This document shows, piece after piece, positions 8,987 through 18,219 of a stretch of 62,174 bases of DNA. The position numbers and the translations under genes were made by a program. Location: the NCBI GenBank assembly GCA_026388015.1, contig JAPLKO010000058.1, positions 1-62,174 of the forward strand, given 5' to 3'. Within the stretch, counting starts at the first letter, position 1. Each line of letters opens with the position of its first letter. This stretch comes from Candidatus Firestoneibacteriota bacterium. Its GTDB lineage: Bacteria > Oederibacteriota > D2-FULL-39-29. The notes under the pieces are model-generated. The model was not told the origin of the DNA and ran no database searches. It saw only the letters and a list, made by a program, of their open reading frames with translations.

Positions 8987-9009
8987 GAATATTTAGACAG
9001 TTTGTCACC

Positions 9010-10872
9010 TTATTTTTTATCCGCTTCCTGCCTTGCTACTCTTCTTCTTTCTGTAGAGGGAAGAATTTGTTTTCTGATCCGGATACTTTTAGGGGTAATA
9101 TCTACAAGCTCATCGGCTCCGACGTATTCCACGGCAAAATCCAAAGTCACATCGACCGGAGGAGGAAGAACTACCGCATCTGTGCTTCCGACGGCTCTTT
9201 GATTGCTTTTATGCTTGATTTTGCAAACATTTACTTCAAGATCTGTTTCCAAAGAGTGTTTACCGACAACCATACCTTCATAAACTTCAACACCGGGATC
9301 AATAAATAATACGCCGCGGTCTTGAGCATTGTCCAGGCCGTAAGGATTGGAAACCCCGGGTTCAAAAGCTATGAGCGAACCGTGTTCGTTATCTCTAAGA
9401 TCAATAGCGTGTACAGGTTTATAGGAGTCAAACAGATTGTTTATTACTACTGTACCTCTGGTTCTGGTCATCAGAAGGTTTTTTAGTCCGAGTAATCCTC
9501 TTGTAGGAATAAGGTATTCTGCGTGGACATCAGAACTTAACGTTGAATCCATATGCTGCATCTCGCCGCCGCGTTTTCCGAGTTCTTGAATTACAATCCC
9601 CTGATGTTCGTGCGGGACATCGATATAAACGGTTTCGTAAGGTTCCAAAGTGATACCGTTCTCTTCTATATATATAACCTGCGGTTGTCCGACCTGGAGG
9701 CAAAACCCTTCTCTTCTCATAGTTTCAATTAATATACAAAGATGCAGTTCTCCGCGCCCCGAAACCAGAAATGTATCGCCGCCTTGATCCAGCCAGTCCA
9801 CTTTTAAGGCAACATTAGTTTCCAGCTCTTTTATAAGGCGTTCTCGAATATTTCTTGAGGTGCAAAATTTCCCTTCTTTACCTGCGCCGGGCGCTGTGTT
9901 AACCGCAAAAGTCATCTTAATTGTAGGCGGTTCAATCATTACAGGGGGCATAACCCTTGGTTTTGCCGGGTCTGTAACCGTATCTCCTATATGAATTTCA
10001 TCAAAACCCGCAACGGCGACTATATCTCCGGCTTCCGCCTCAAGAACATCCAGCTGTTTTAAACCGTCATACATTTGCAGACCGGTTATTTGAGAGGTGG
10101 TCTTACTTCCGTCTGCTTTTATAAGCACAAGCTGTTGATTGACCTTAATCTTGCCGAACTTCACTTTTCCGATACCCATGCGTCCTCTATAGTTATTATG
10201 ACTTAAGGCAAGAACTTGCATTGCAAAGGAATCTTCCAGATCCACTTCCGGTGCGGGAATGTTTGTAAGGATGCTTTCAAACAACGGAGTGATGTCTGCA
10301 GGCGTGTTGGGATCTGCAAGTTTTGCAATTAATTCTTCCGGGGTGTTGGTAGCTAAAGCGCGAAGCCCGGAGGCGTAGATGATAGGGAAATCCAGCTGGA
10401 TATGAGTTGCGTTTAATTTAACAAAAAGGTCAAAAGTTTTATTCACCGCTTCGTCTACATTTGCATGAGGCTTATCTATCTTGTTTATTACTACTATTGC
10501 CCGAAGACCGAGTTCCATAGCTTTCTTAAGCACGAACTTAGTTTGCGGCATTGGGCCTTCTTTCGCATCGACAAGCAGGAGGACTCCGTCCGCCATTCTG
10601 AGAGTACGCTCGACTTCTCCGCCAAAATCAGCATGGCCGGGAGTATCTACAAGATTAATTTTCACGTTTTTATAGATTAAAGAGGCGTTCTTTGCTTTGA
10701 TGGTGATGCCTCTTTCGCGCTCGAGGTCCATACTATCCATAATAAGGTCTTCAGTTTCCACGTTAAGTTTGACAGCTTTAGTCTGTTTTAGCATGGCGTC
10801 TACGAGTGTCGTTTTTCCGTGATCGACGTGGGCTATTATTGCAATATTTCTTATATTATCCCTGGTTTTCAT
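9010..10872 (-). CDS. typA: ribosome-associated GTPase TypA/BipA
   Basis: A 620-residue translational GTPase, close to the family norm of about 605-620. It acts on 70S ribosomes in stress and ribosome assembly. All G motifs are present: AHVDHGKT (G1), RGITIKAKN (G2), [11 protein letters not shown] (G3) and NKID (G4). EF-G-like domains III/V and the BipA-specific C-terminal domain follow (ending [11 protein letters not shown]). It is the only minus-strand gene in the first 24 kb and a housekeeping gene inside a carbohydrate-utilisation island. On the minus strand a GAGAGGA site lies about 10 bases from the ATG. It converges on the cyclase gene with only 23 bp between them. Confidence 0.96.
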   Translation of the reverse strand: MKTRDNIRNIAIIAHVDHGKTTLVDAMLKQTKAVKLNVETEDLIMDSMDLERERGITIKAKNASLIYKNVKINLVDTPGHADFGGEVERTLRMADGVLLLVDAKEGPMPQTKFVLKKAMELGLRAIVVINKIDKPHANVDEAVNKTFDLFVKLNATHIQLDFPIIYASGLRALATNTPEELIAKLADPNTPADITPLFESILTNIPAPEVDLEDSFAMQVLALSHNNYRGRMGIGKVKFGKIKVNQQLVLIKADGSKTTSQITGLQMYDGLKQLDVLEAEAGDIVAVAGFDEIHIGDTVTDPAKPRVMPPVMIEPPTIKMTFAVNTAPGAGKEGKFCTSRNIRERLIKELETNVALKVDWLDQGGDTFLVSGRGELHLCILIETMRREGFCLQVGQPQVIYIEENGITLEPYETVYIDVPHEHQGIVIQELGKRGGEMQHMDSTLSSDVHAEYLIPTRGLLGLKNLLMTRTRGTVVINNLFDSYKPVHAIDLRDNEHGSLIAFEPGVSNPYGLDNAQDRGVLFIDPGVEVYEGMVVGKHSLETDLEVNVCKIKHKSNQRAVGSTDAVVLPPPVDVTLDFAVEYVGADELVDITPKSIRIRKQILPSTERRRVARQEADKK

Positions 10873-10973
10873 TGTTTACACTGTCCTCTCTACGTTAAAT
10901 AGAATATTCATCGTTTAATGTCTTCTTTTTCCCTGCTTAGGAAGGCTTTCTAAAACTTCCGGAAAACTTTAAT

Positions 10974-11002
10974 ATTATAGCATCTTTTTATCTGTTTGTG
11001 TA
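10974..11002 (-). promoter_or_regulatory. putative typA promoter
   Basis: On the minus strand TACACA (10997-11002) and a perfect TATAAT (10974-10979) are spaced by 17 bp, about 100 bp upstream of the typA start. Confidence 0.45.
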
Positions 11003-11051
11003 ATATTTCTTGTCGTTTCTCTCAATATGTGTTCTTTAATAACAAATTCCT

Positions 11052-11079
11052 TTTACGAAACAAATAAAACTGATATACT
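11052..11079 (+). promoter_or_regulatory. extended -10 promoter for the toroid-pseudogene operon
   Basis: TTTACG (11052-11057), 16 bp, TATACT (11074-11079), with TGA directly before the -10 giving an extended -10. It reads away from typA toward the broken toroid gene at 11160 and the genes after it. Confidence 0.5.
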
Positions 11080-11159
11080 ACAATATATTATTAGAGACGG
11101 GTAAACGAAATATGCCGGATAAACATCTTAAATAGAGTTAATAACAACGGGAGGAAATT

Positions 11160-11753
11160 ATGGCTTTGGAGTTTGCGAAGAAACAGAAGTTACAGTTTTT
11201 ACATCACGCAGAACTCGCAGGGCACTGATACTGTAATAATCAAAACACCGATGAACATCCCTGGGGCGGGATAAAAGACAGCGCGGATATAGGACGTTAC
11301 GTCTATGAATATGTCTTACATAAAAATATGGCCGGGGGAATGGGTGTTTGGGGACAGGCTCTGGCGATAATGGACTTATATAATCTGGCAAAAAGAAAAC
11401 CGAAGGAAGGTCACCGCTTTATTCGTTCTGCCGAGCTTGCGGGGAATTATCTTAAATCTCTTCAGGTTACGGACTTTAGGCTTACAAAATCTATAGGCGG
11501 TTTCAGGGAACATACTCCGCAGACCACTCAAAGTTATCCCCGTGATGCCGTTACCGGCGGGTTCGGGCTTTGCAGACTGTTCAAAGAGACCAGAGACGAG
11601 GAGTGGCTGGACTCCGCCAAGCTTTTTGCGGAATGGAGGATAAAATACGGAACGGATGCCGGAGGGTGGCCTTATATAACGTTTGACCTTATGAATCAGC
11701 GTTCACGCGAAGGCGGTATAGAAGTTCCGACGTTAAGCAGTTTTGGCTGGTAA
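11160..11753 (+). pseudogene. alpha/alpha-toroid (six-hairpin-like) protein, interrupted and truncated
   Basis: From the ATG at 11160 (strong GGGAGGAAA site) the frame opens and meets an in-frame TGA at codon 23. It then continues in the same frame to 11753: TDEHPWGGIKDSADIG, GMGVWGQALAIMDLY, GGFREHTPQT, YPRDAVTGGFGLCRLF, GGWPYITFD. The repeated helix-pair pattern suggests a glycosidase or lyase-type (alpha/alpha)6 domain. It ends abruptly at SSFGW, well short of a full toroid, so the 3' part is also lost. TGA is a working stop elsewhere in the window and no Cys/Sec context is evident, so decay rather than recoding is likely. An internal ATG at 11328 would not restore a whole domain. Confidence 0.7.
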
Positions 11754-11806
11754 GAAAGCTGATACTTTCCGAATAAACCTGTTTTCGAAAGGCGCGGTGA
11801 AAGTTT

Positions 11807-13180
11807 ATGAACAACAAAGAAGTAAACTCACTGAACTCTTTAGTTCCGGATTGTCTCTCTGCTGCTGCAGACGGCATAGAGCTTGTTCTCTCCCGTTTTG
11901 AGAAGAACAGAAACTATCCGTTTATTGACACAAAACTAAGTACCATTACCGGCGAAGATTTTGTCGAACCGGAGGATCTTGAAGCTGATTTCTTCGGCCG
12001 TACTGCGATATTTGGCTGGATTCAGGGACGGGGTCTGGAAGCGCTTGCCGGACATGCTGATTTTTTTAAAGATAAACCTGCGCTGACCGCGCGTTTTAAA
12101 AGAATGCTTTCCTCTGTTGCGGCTCAAACATCTGCGTTTAAAAAGAAAAACGGACATTTTGTATTTCTTGCCGCACCGGACGGCCGTCCCTTTAAGTGCG
12201 GGGAGGACGGAAGGCGGGAGTACATACAGGCAAAGAGCGTACCTCCGGGATTTGCGGACCTGTTTACGGGGAAAGGTCTTGCAGCGGCAGGTGTAGCCCT
12301 CGGCAATAAAGAGTTTACGGAGCAGGGAGTAGCTACCTTCCGCTTTGCAACTTCGGCGGTGCTTGACGAAAAATTTGAATCTGACCAGATTTCTTTTGAC
12401 CCGAAAAACCCCGCAGTTCCTGTTCCCGGACGCTTTGGGCAGGGGCATTATATGATTGGTCTCGGCGGTTATGCCTTGTACTCTGAACTTTTCCCGGGAG
12501 CTGACGAGTGGATAGACGGGGGCTCTCTTTTTCTTCGCAAACTGATAGATTTGCATATCTTAAAAAAAGACAAACGGTCGCTTAAGCGTTTTGATTTTGT
12601 TGAATTTATTAACGAAGACGGCCTTCCCTGGCTTGAAAACGGGAAAGTCCTGCAGGACCCGGGTCACGCGCTTGAGTTTACCGGACTTGCTGCCAAATTT
12701 CTTCTAAATGCTTCCGGAAAAGTTTCCGGAGCAAAAGAGTTCAAAGAACTATATGCTGAATGTACCGAGCTGTTACCGGAAGTTTTTCTTGCCGCTTTTG
12801 AAAACGGATTTCAGAAAAAAACGGGAGGTATCTGCAAGACGTTTGATCTTGTTTCCCGCACCCCTGTAAACGGCGATATGCCCTGGTGGTCGCTTCCCGA
12901 GAGTTTGCGCGCTGCAGGGTTGCTCCTTTGTCTTGCCCCGAATCATCCGCGTTACCAGGAAATAATAGCGGCGGCGTTTGCTTGTAAAGAAGCTTTGTTC
13001 GGGCCTTTCCGTTCGCCTGTAGCGGGTTTGTTTATTCAAACAAGAGATGCGCAGGGAAATCCGTCAACGGCTATTCCTGCTACACCCGATGCAGACCCGG
13101 GTTATCATACGGGATTATGTTTCATAGATTTTATAAAAGCTTGCAGAAGGTTGCAGGATAAAAGGTTTAACAGTAATTAA
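11807..13180 (+). CDS. AGE-family (N-acylglucosamine 2-epimerase-like) (alpha/alpha)6-barrel protein
   Basis: A 457-residue protein without signal peptide, probably a cytoplasmic sugar epimerase or isomerase. Family signs are FGRTAIFGWIQGRGLEA near residue 65, DPGHALEFTGLAAKFL around 284-300 (catalytic His of the PGHA-E motif), MPWWSLPESLRAAGLL around 363, and a terminal YHTGLCFIDF. Length exceeds the usual 390-420. It begins 53 bp after the broken toroid gene and would share its promoter. It likely converts a sugar released by the secreted enzymes; the exact substrate cannot be fixed. Activity on N-acylglucosamine is not implied by the name. Confidence 0.75.
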   Translation: MNNKEVNSLNSLVPDCLSAAADGIELVLSRFEKNRNYPFIDTKLSTITGEDFVEPEDLEADFFGRTAIFGWIQGRGLEALAGHADFFKDKPALTARFKRMLSSVAAQTSAFKKKNGHFVFLAAPDGRPFKCGEDGRREYIQAKSVPPGFADLFTGKGLAAAGVALGNKEFTEQGVATFRFATSAVLDEKFESDQISFDPKNPAVPVPGRFGQGHYMIGLGGYALYSELFPGADEWIDGGSLFLRKLIDLHILKKDKRSLKRFDFVEFINEDGLPWLENGKVLQDPGHALEFTGLAAKFLLNASGKVSGAKEFKELYAECTELLPEVFLAAFENGFQKKTGGICKTFDLVSRTPVNGDMPWWSLPESLRAAGLLLCLAPNHPRYQEIIAAAFACKEALFGPFRSPVAGLFIQTRDAQGNPSTAIPATPDADPGYHTGLCFIDFIKACRRLQDKRFNSN

Positions 13181-13191
13181 AGGGGGTAATA

Positions 13192-15081
13192 ATGAGAAAG
13201 ATGAGATTGTTTTTAAGCGCAATGTTTTTGATTGCAGCCGGCTTTATCGGTTCTGCCATTGCAGCGCCTGAAGCAGCAGTAAAAACCGCACTATCGGTTT
13301 CTGCTTTACCCGGTAACTGCAGAGTGTATCCAATCGGAGATGCAAGTCCGGATGTTTCCGGAGAGGTTTTGCAGGCCCTCGGCGTCAAAAACAACGTGTG
13401 GGATTCCAAAGAGAAAATTGTCCGTATCACTTCCGCAAGACGGGAGACGGTTTCTTTTCAGCTGATCCTAAAAAAAACAGGAGCTGAGATAACAGATATC
13501 AATATTAAGGTTTCGGAGCTCAAGAGTGCCGCCGGGGTACTTCCTTCCGGCAGTATTAGACTCTTTCTTGCCGGCTATGTTGAAGAAGAGGGGAAGTTTT
13601 ATCCCGATATTCTGGTTCCATTTTCTGCGGGTGGAGTTGTTCCATTCTCAATTCCTCATAAAATAGAGCGCCTGGCTTTGGTTTCCGGTCAGGAAAATCA
13701 ATCCGTTTGGGCGGATGTCGAAGTTTCTGAAAAAACTGAACCGGGATTGTATAAAGGAACTGTCACTGTTACGGCAAACGCCGGAGGGAATAAGATAACG
13801 GAAACCCTTCCTCTCGAACTGACGGTTATTAATCTTGCGCTGCCGGCGGAACGTTCCGGGGTTATAGTGCTTGATACTTACGGTGATATAGTTAAGACGC
13901 TAAAACTGCAAAAAGACCAGAAGGTGATGCTGGATGCGGAAAAACGTTTTTACCGCCTGGCGCGGGATAACCGGATGTTCATTCATGCGATTCCTTTTCC
14001 TCAAAGCGGCAGGGCAAGAAAAGAGTACATGCCTGATTTTACCCGGGATGCCTCGGGAAAGCTTAAGGCTGATTGGACGCGTTTCGATAACCGTTACGGT
14101 GCGTATCTGGACGGAACGGCTTTTGATGACGGTACACCCATAGAACATTTCCCTATGTATTTTAACCTCTACTGGCCTGCGGAGAGTTGGCCGAAGGCGG
14201 AGTTTCCGGATCCCGCTAACCGTTCTGAAGAGAAATTAAAATATGAAGCAGCGTGGCTGGAGCATGCGAAGGCGTATATAGAACATTTTAAAGAAAAAAA
14301 ATGGACGAAGACCACATTTCTCGTGAAGATGAATCACTATAAAAAATCCGGGCAGGATTTTCCGTTACTTTGGAATATGGATCTCTCCAGAACCAAGGAA
14401 GATTTCCAGGCCGTTGCGTATTATGCAAATCTTGCGCACCGCGCTTTTAAAGAGAGTAAACCCCTTGATATTAAATTCCGCTTTGATCCCGGGCACTCTT
14501 ATTGTTCCGAGACGGGTTGTGATTTCAAAGAGTGGGATATCAATAAAGCCGGAGATTTAACGGCTGAAACCGACTTCTGGTTCTTTGAGTGGGAACACGG
14601 AGTGGCGCATCTTCCCCGTCTGAAGGAGTTAAAGAATAAAGGCAAAGGGGTTTACGTTTATAATCACGGCTGGACTCCGGTAGAGAATGCTTCAAAGTTC
14701 AGAGGGCTCGGACTGGTTATGCAGGCCGCAGGTCTCGACGGTTACTGCGCTTACAACGTCCCGCATCAGGATTTGAAAAAACGCCGGGAAGGCGAGTGGA
14801 ACAACTATATAATGTACGTAGGCTGGGACGGAAAAAGTATTGACGCTTTCCCTTCAATACGTATGAAACTTCAAAGAGACGGTATGGCGGATTATGAATA
14901 CATAAAACTTGCCAGAGTCAAGGATTCCGTTAAAACTGACGAAATAATAGCGGGTATGGTTAAATTCGGACCCTTGCCTAAAAATGAGGAGGGCTTAACA
15001 TTTACCGGGCCTATACTTTCTGTGAATCCTACTGCGTATGGAGAAGCCAGAAAAGCGCTTATTGGTATAGCAGGAAAGTAA
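13192..15081 (+). CDS. secreted DUF4091-type glycoside hydrolase-like protein
   Basis: A 629-residue exported protein. The signal peptide spans about residues 1-25 (MRLFLSAMFLIAAGFIGSAIA). A beta-sandwich region (about 30-220: RRETVSFQLIL, NQSVWADVEVSEKTEPGLYKG in two parts) precedes a TIM-barrel-like domain. The DUF4091 ending SIRMKLQRDG-MADYEYIKL is at about 560-580. FEWEHG and YNHGW motifs line the barrel. Proteins of this type are common in polysaccharide-degrading PVC bacteria, but their activity is mostly uncharacterised. It starts 11 bp after the AGE gene with an AAAGGGGG site, so it belongs to the same operon. Confidence 0.75.
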   Translation: MRKMRLFLSAMFLIAAGFIGSAIAAPEAAVKTALSVSALPGNCRVYPIGDASPDVSGEVLQALGVKNNVWDSKEKIVRITSARRETVSFQLILKKTGAEITDINIKVSELKSAAGVLPSGSIRLFLAGYVEEEGKFYPDILVPFSAGGVVPFSIPHKIERLALVSGQENQSVWADVEVSEKTEPGLYKGTVTVTANAGGNKITETLPLELTVINLALPAERSGVIVLDTYGDIVKTLKLQKDQKVMLDAEKRFYRLARDNRMFIHAIPFPQSGRARKEYMPDFTRDASGKLKADWTRFDNRYGAYLDGTAFDDGTPIEHFPMYFNLYWPAESWPKAEFPDPANRSEEKLKYEAAWLEHAKAYIEHFKEKKWTKTTFLVKMNHYKKSGQDFPLLWNMDLSRTKEDFQAVAYYANLAHRAFKESKPLDIKFRFDPGHSYCSETGCDFKEWDINKAGDLTAETDFWFFEWEHGVAHLPRLKELKNKGKGVYVYNHGWTPVENASKFRGLGLVMQAAGLDGYCAYNVPHQDLKKRREGEWNNYIMYVGWDGKSIDAFPSIRMKLQRDGMADYEYIKLARVKDSVKTDEIIAGMVKFGPLPKNEEGLTFTGPILSVNPTAYGEARKALIGIAGK

Positions 15082-15199
15082 TACAGGTGAAATATGATTG
15101 CAAAAAAAACAAGAGGTAGTAAAATAGCCTGACACTCTAATACTCACCCCGGTGCTTCCGGGAAGAAGTTATGCCCTTATGGGCGAAAAGGAGAAAAGT

Positions 15200-17215
15200 A
15201 TGAATGTAAGAAATCTGTTTTGCGGTACTCTGGGGGTACTGATGGCTTCAATTCTGCCGTTAGCCGCCAAAGATGCAGCGCCGACTCTTCCGACCTCGGC
15301 GAGCTGGGAACGGGAGGCGTCGGAATCAGCAATGCTTGAATATAACAGTGCAATGAGAATGCAGGCAAAAAACATGGAGGCTTTTTACGCTGCTATGGCA
15401 AAAGCTCCGGAAGCCAAACTGCCAGAGGCTCTTGCCTCAGCTGCAAAAGATAAGGGCTTTGTTTTGTTTCAAAGAGCGCTGCATAAAAATGTAGGCCGAA
15501 AGACTGCTCCTTCGACAGAGGAAGCGGCAGTAAATGATGTTAAGGTAACTGCGGCAGCCGATGAGTTCCGCGGTGTTCAGCTCGGACTCTGGACCGTAAA
15601 AAACCTGTCAAAAGTTTCCTGTGTAATGAAAGACCTTTCCGGTGCGGCCGGCAAGATTGATGCAAAAAACATTCGCGTATATCATTTGCTTAACCTGGTA
15701 ACTCCGGTTTTTACTAAAGGCGCTGCAGAAGACGGAGATATTTCGCAAAGCGATGATAAAAGTAAAGCTGCGGCTTTTAAGGAAAACGCAGTTGCTTTGA
15801 TGGATCTTCCTTCTGTGGATATTCCGGCTAATGAAGCCCGCGGTATCTGGATGGATTTTCTGGTTCCGAAGAGTGCAGCAGCCGGTATTTATAAAGGAGA
15901 GTTGCAGATACTGGTTGACGGTAAAGAATCTGCAAAAGTACCCGTAGAATTGACGGTACTACCTTTTGTTCTTGATCAAGCGAATGAGTGGGGACGCGGT
16001 TCTTTCACCAGTAAACATCAGGATGAAAAACAGCTTATACAAACTAAAGAGAACGGTCATACGATGGTCTCCTGGTGGACTTTTTCCGGTTGCACTGTAA
16101 AATATAGCGACGGAGTAATTACCGGAGATTTTTCGGGTTATCAGGATTATCTTAAGCTTGTCGATAAAGTCGGATATACCGGGAAGCATATGAACTTTAT
16201 CAGCGGTTCTGATCCTAAAATTCAAAACAGAATTCTGAAATTCCTCGGACGGGATACTATTGAGAATGCGCGCAAGATGTCATCCGCTAAGGCGTTTAAA
16301 AACTCTGATCTTTCTGAACCTTTCGGAAAGCTCCTTTGTGATCTTTTAAAACAGTATCATGCGCAGATGAAAGAAGTCGGTCACGGGGATTTACCGGTCT
16401 GCTTGCTGGATGAACCGGACCACGAACCCCGCCCGACCCGTATGAAATGGTACAATCAGATGTATGCGCTGGTTGAGAAAGGCGCGCCGGAAATACCGAC
16501 TTACGGTACTTTCTATCACGAAGGCGACGAAAAGAAGATGTCTCATCATCATTCAATTTGGATGACCAACTGTCCTTCTGTTGAAAAATATACTGCGTGT
16601 AAAGCCGCAGGAAAAGAGCTCTGGACGTATCATTTTGGTTTCCAGTTCTGTGATGACACAACACCTACGCGCTTCCGTCTGGGAATACTTCCCTGGGTTT
16701 ACGGAGCCACCGGAACATTCTACTGGGCGAATTTCTGGGACAAATCCTCTCCTTTTGATTCCTTCGGAGCTACGACTGCGGATGCATTGGATACAGCGAC
16801 TCTTATGACTGCTAAAGGACCGCTTAGTTCGAAAATGAATAAAGCAATACGGGAGTCAGTGGATGACCGCAGGTATATCACCACTCTTGAAAAATTAATA
16901 GTTAAAGCAAAAGGTTTGGGCGGAGAATTCGCGAAGCAGGCCGCTGCAGATGAAGCGTTCCTCGAATCTATACAAAAACCTTTATTTGAGAAGATGGTCG
17001 TAAGAGGTGGCAGACCGAGTTTCAGTAAAATAGGTAAAATAGAAATTGCGGGTACAAAAGGACGTAAAGGTGTCCTTGAGTCAGCAGCTGAACCCAAGGG
17101 TAAGAAAGATAAATCCCTTGATCCTCTTGAAGCCGGTGCAACCAGCACTTTTGCCGAGTTTGTAAGAGCGGAAGTAACGGATAGAATACTTGCGTATCAG
17201 GAAAAAGTTAAGTAA
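15200..17215 (+). CDS. secreted glycoside hydrolase-like protein, DUF4091 relative
   Basis: A 671-residue exported protein. The ATG at 15200 is chosen because AAAAGGAG lies 7 bases upstream and a signal peptide follows directly (NVRNLFCGTLGVLMASILPLAA); an in-frame codon 48 bases earlier has no site. Like its left neighbour it has an Ig-like part (ARGIWMDFLVP, AAGIYKGELQILV) and a barrel with VCLLDEPDHE, a plausible acidic active site, WTYHFGFQF, and WVYGATGTFYWANFWD. It lacks the clear DUF4091 DYEYI tail and ends in a Lys/Gly-rich stretch. The two genes are probably ancient paralogs processing related glycans. Confidence 0.65.
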   Translation: MNVRNLFCGTLGVLMASILPLAAKDAAPTLPTSASWEREASESAMLEYNSAMRMQAKNMEAFYAAMAKAPEAKLPEALASAAKDKGFVLFQRALHKNVGRKTAPSTEEAAVNDVKVTAAADEFRGVQLGLWTVKNLSKVSCVMKDLSGAAGKIDAKNIRVYHLLNLVTPVFTKGAAEDGDISQSDDKSKAAAFKENAVALMDLPSVDIPANEARGIWMDFLVPKSAAAGIYKGELQILVDGKESAKVPVELTVLPFVLDQANEWGRGSFTSKHQDEKQLIQTKENGHTMVSWWTFSGCTVKYSDGVITGDFSGYQDYLKLVDKVGYTGKHMNFISGSDPKIQNRILKFLGRDTIENARKMSSAKAFKNSDLSEPFGKLLCDLLKQYHAQMKEVGHGDLPVCLLDEPDHEPRPTRMKWYNQMYALVEKGAPEIPTYGTFYHEGDEKKMSHHHSIWMTNCPSVEKYTACKAAGKELWTYHFGFQFCDDTTPTRFRLGILPWVYGATGTFYWANFWDKSSPFDSFGATTADALDTATLMTAKGPLSSKMNKAIRESVDDRRYITTLEKLIVKAKGLGGEFAKQAAADEAFLESIQKPLFEKMVVRGGRPSFSKIGKIEIAGTKGRKGVLESAAEPKGKKDKSLDPLEAGATSTFAEFVRAEVTDRILAYQEKVK

Positions 17216-17254
17216 GAATGTAGTCAGTAGTTGTATTTAGTGCAAAGTTTTACG

Positions 17255-17290
17255 CGGGGACAGACGTTGCTTAATGCGGGTCTGTCCCCG
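17255..17290 (+). terminator. perfect 10-bp hairpin, terminator or REP-like palindrome
   Basis: CGGGGACAGA (17255-17264) and TCTGTCCCCG (17281-17290) pair perfectly around a 16-nt loop. The T tract after it is poor (ATTGTTATG). The GGGGACAG/CTGTCCCC core is typical of dispersed environmental REP-like elements, so this may be a repeat that also ends transcription. Confidence 0.55.
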
Positions 17291-17355
17291 ATTGTTATGT
17301 GTAAAAACCCTTATAAAAACTGAACAATTGTAAAGTTAAACGGAAAATATCTTTC

Positions 17356-17384
17356 TTGTAAACGAAAACGCCATTTGTTATTCT
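17356..17384 (+). promoter_or_regulatory. putative promoter for the CBM9 protein gene
   Basis: TTGTAA (17356-17361), 17 bp, TATTCT (17379-17384), 60 bp before the ATG at 17444. Together with the hairpins on both sides it suggests the CBM9 gene is a separate transcript. Confidence 0.4.
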
Positions 17385-17443
17385 AATACAGTATCAGTAA
17401 AAAGAATTAAGCCTTTGGGCTAAAAAAAACAAGGGGAGGTTTT

Positions 17444-18139
17444 ATGAAAAACGTTCTGGTGGGTATTGCTGTAAGTGTATTGCTGTCAGCGGGTGTTTTT
17501 GCGGCTGATTCTGCGCCTGTGATAAAAGAGGTTAAGAGTTTTCCGTCGGTAGACGGCGCCGGGTATGAAGCCAAGGTAAAAGATTTGACTAAAATAAAAT
17601 TCGGGGATATGAGCGGGACTCCGGCAGTGCAGGCTTTCCTCGGGTATAATGACAAAGAACTTTATGTTCTTATGGTGTCGGCGGAAACGAATCCTGATGG
17701 TATAGTTACCGCATATACGGATACCAAGAATGACCGGGATGAGAAGAATCTCTGGAAGGATGATTGTGTCGAGTTGTTCCTGGCAAATACCTCGGCAAAC
17801 TGGAACGCCTATTATCAGATAATAGTCAACTCCAAAGGGGTTGTAACAGATGCTAAAGCGGAAGGCGCTGATTCTTCAGATACCTCCTGGAATGCGGATG
17901 TAAAAACAAAATCAAGTATGATACCGAAAGCGGGCGGCAAGCCGGCGTTCTGGATTGTTGAGATACGTATTCCTTTTAAAGACCTGGGCGCAGCGCCTAA
18001 AAAAGGCGAGATGTGGAAGATAAATCTTGCGCGCGAACGTAAAGAAGACAAGTCTGATTTTAGCTGGGCAAAAATAGAAGGTTCTTTCCACCAGCCGGAA
18101 CTTTTTGAAAAAATATATTTTGGCGAAGCAGGAAAGTAA
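17444..18139 (+). CDS. secreted CBM9/DOMON-like carbohydrate-binding protein
   Basis: A 231-residue exported protein made of a signal peptide (KNVLVGIAVSVLLSAGVFA) and a single CBM9-like beta-sandwich. Typical landmarks are KELYVLMVSAET near residue 70, WKDDCVELFLANTSANW near 105, WIVEIRIPFKDLG near 168 and KINLARERKED near 190. It lacks any catalytic domain, so it probably binds sugar ends in the periplasm or on the surface. The AGGGGAGG site is strong. It is flanked by hairpins at 17255 and 18154, suggesting a monocistronic, possibly highly expressed gene. Related to the N-terminal module of the 2437 protein. Confidence 0.8.
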   Translation: MKNVLVGIAVSVLLSAGVFAADSAPVIKEVKSFPSVDGAGYEAKVKDLTKIKFGDMSGTPAVQAFLGYNDKELYVLMVSAETNPDGIVTAYTDTKNDRDEKNLWKDDCVELFLANTSANWNAYYQIIVNSKGVVTDAKAEGADSSDTSWNADVKTKSSMIPKAGGKPAFWIVEIRIPFKDLGAAPKKGEMWKINLARERKEDKSDFSWAKIEGSFHQPELFEKIYFGEAGK

Positions 18140-18153
18140 AATAAGCTTTAACG

Positions 18154-18185
18154 AAGGGGATGGGCTCAAAGCCTGTCCCCTTTTT
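18154..18185 (+). terminator. rho-independent terminator after the CBM9 gene
   Basis: A 13-bp stem (18154-18166 with 18170-18182, two G-U pairs, loop CAA) runs into a T5 tract ending at 18185. This is the clearest terminator in the first 20 kb. Confidence 0.75.
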
Positions 18186-18219
18186 CACTTAGGTGCTAAT
18201 TAAAAGGGATCATACGAAA

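Noticed and set aside
11226..11228. TGA in the toroid gene as selenocysteine or reassigned codon
   Set aside because: TGA ends intact genes here (mraZ, dinD, ddl overlaps), no SECIS-like context or Sec family was recognised, and the gene is also truncated at its 3' end.
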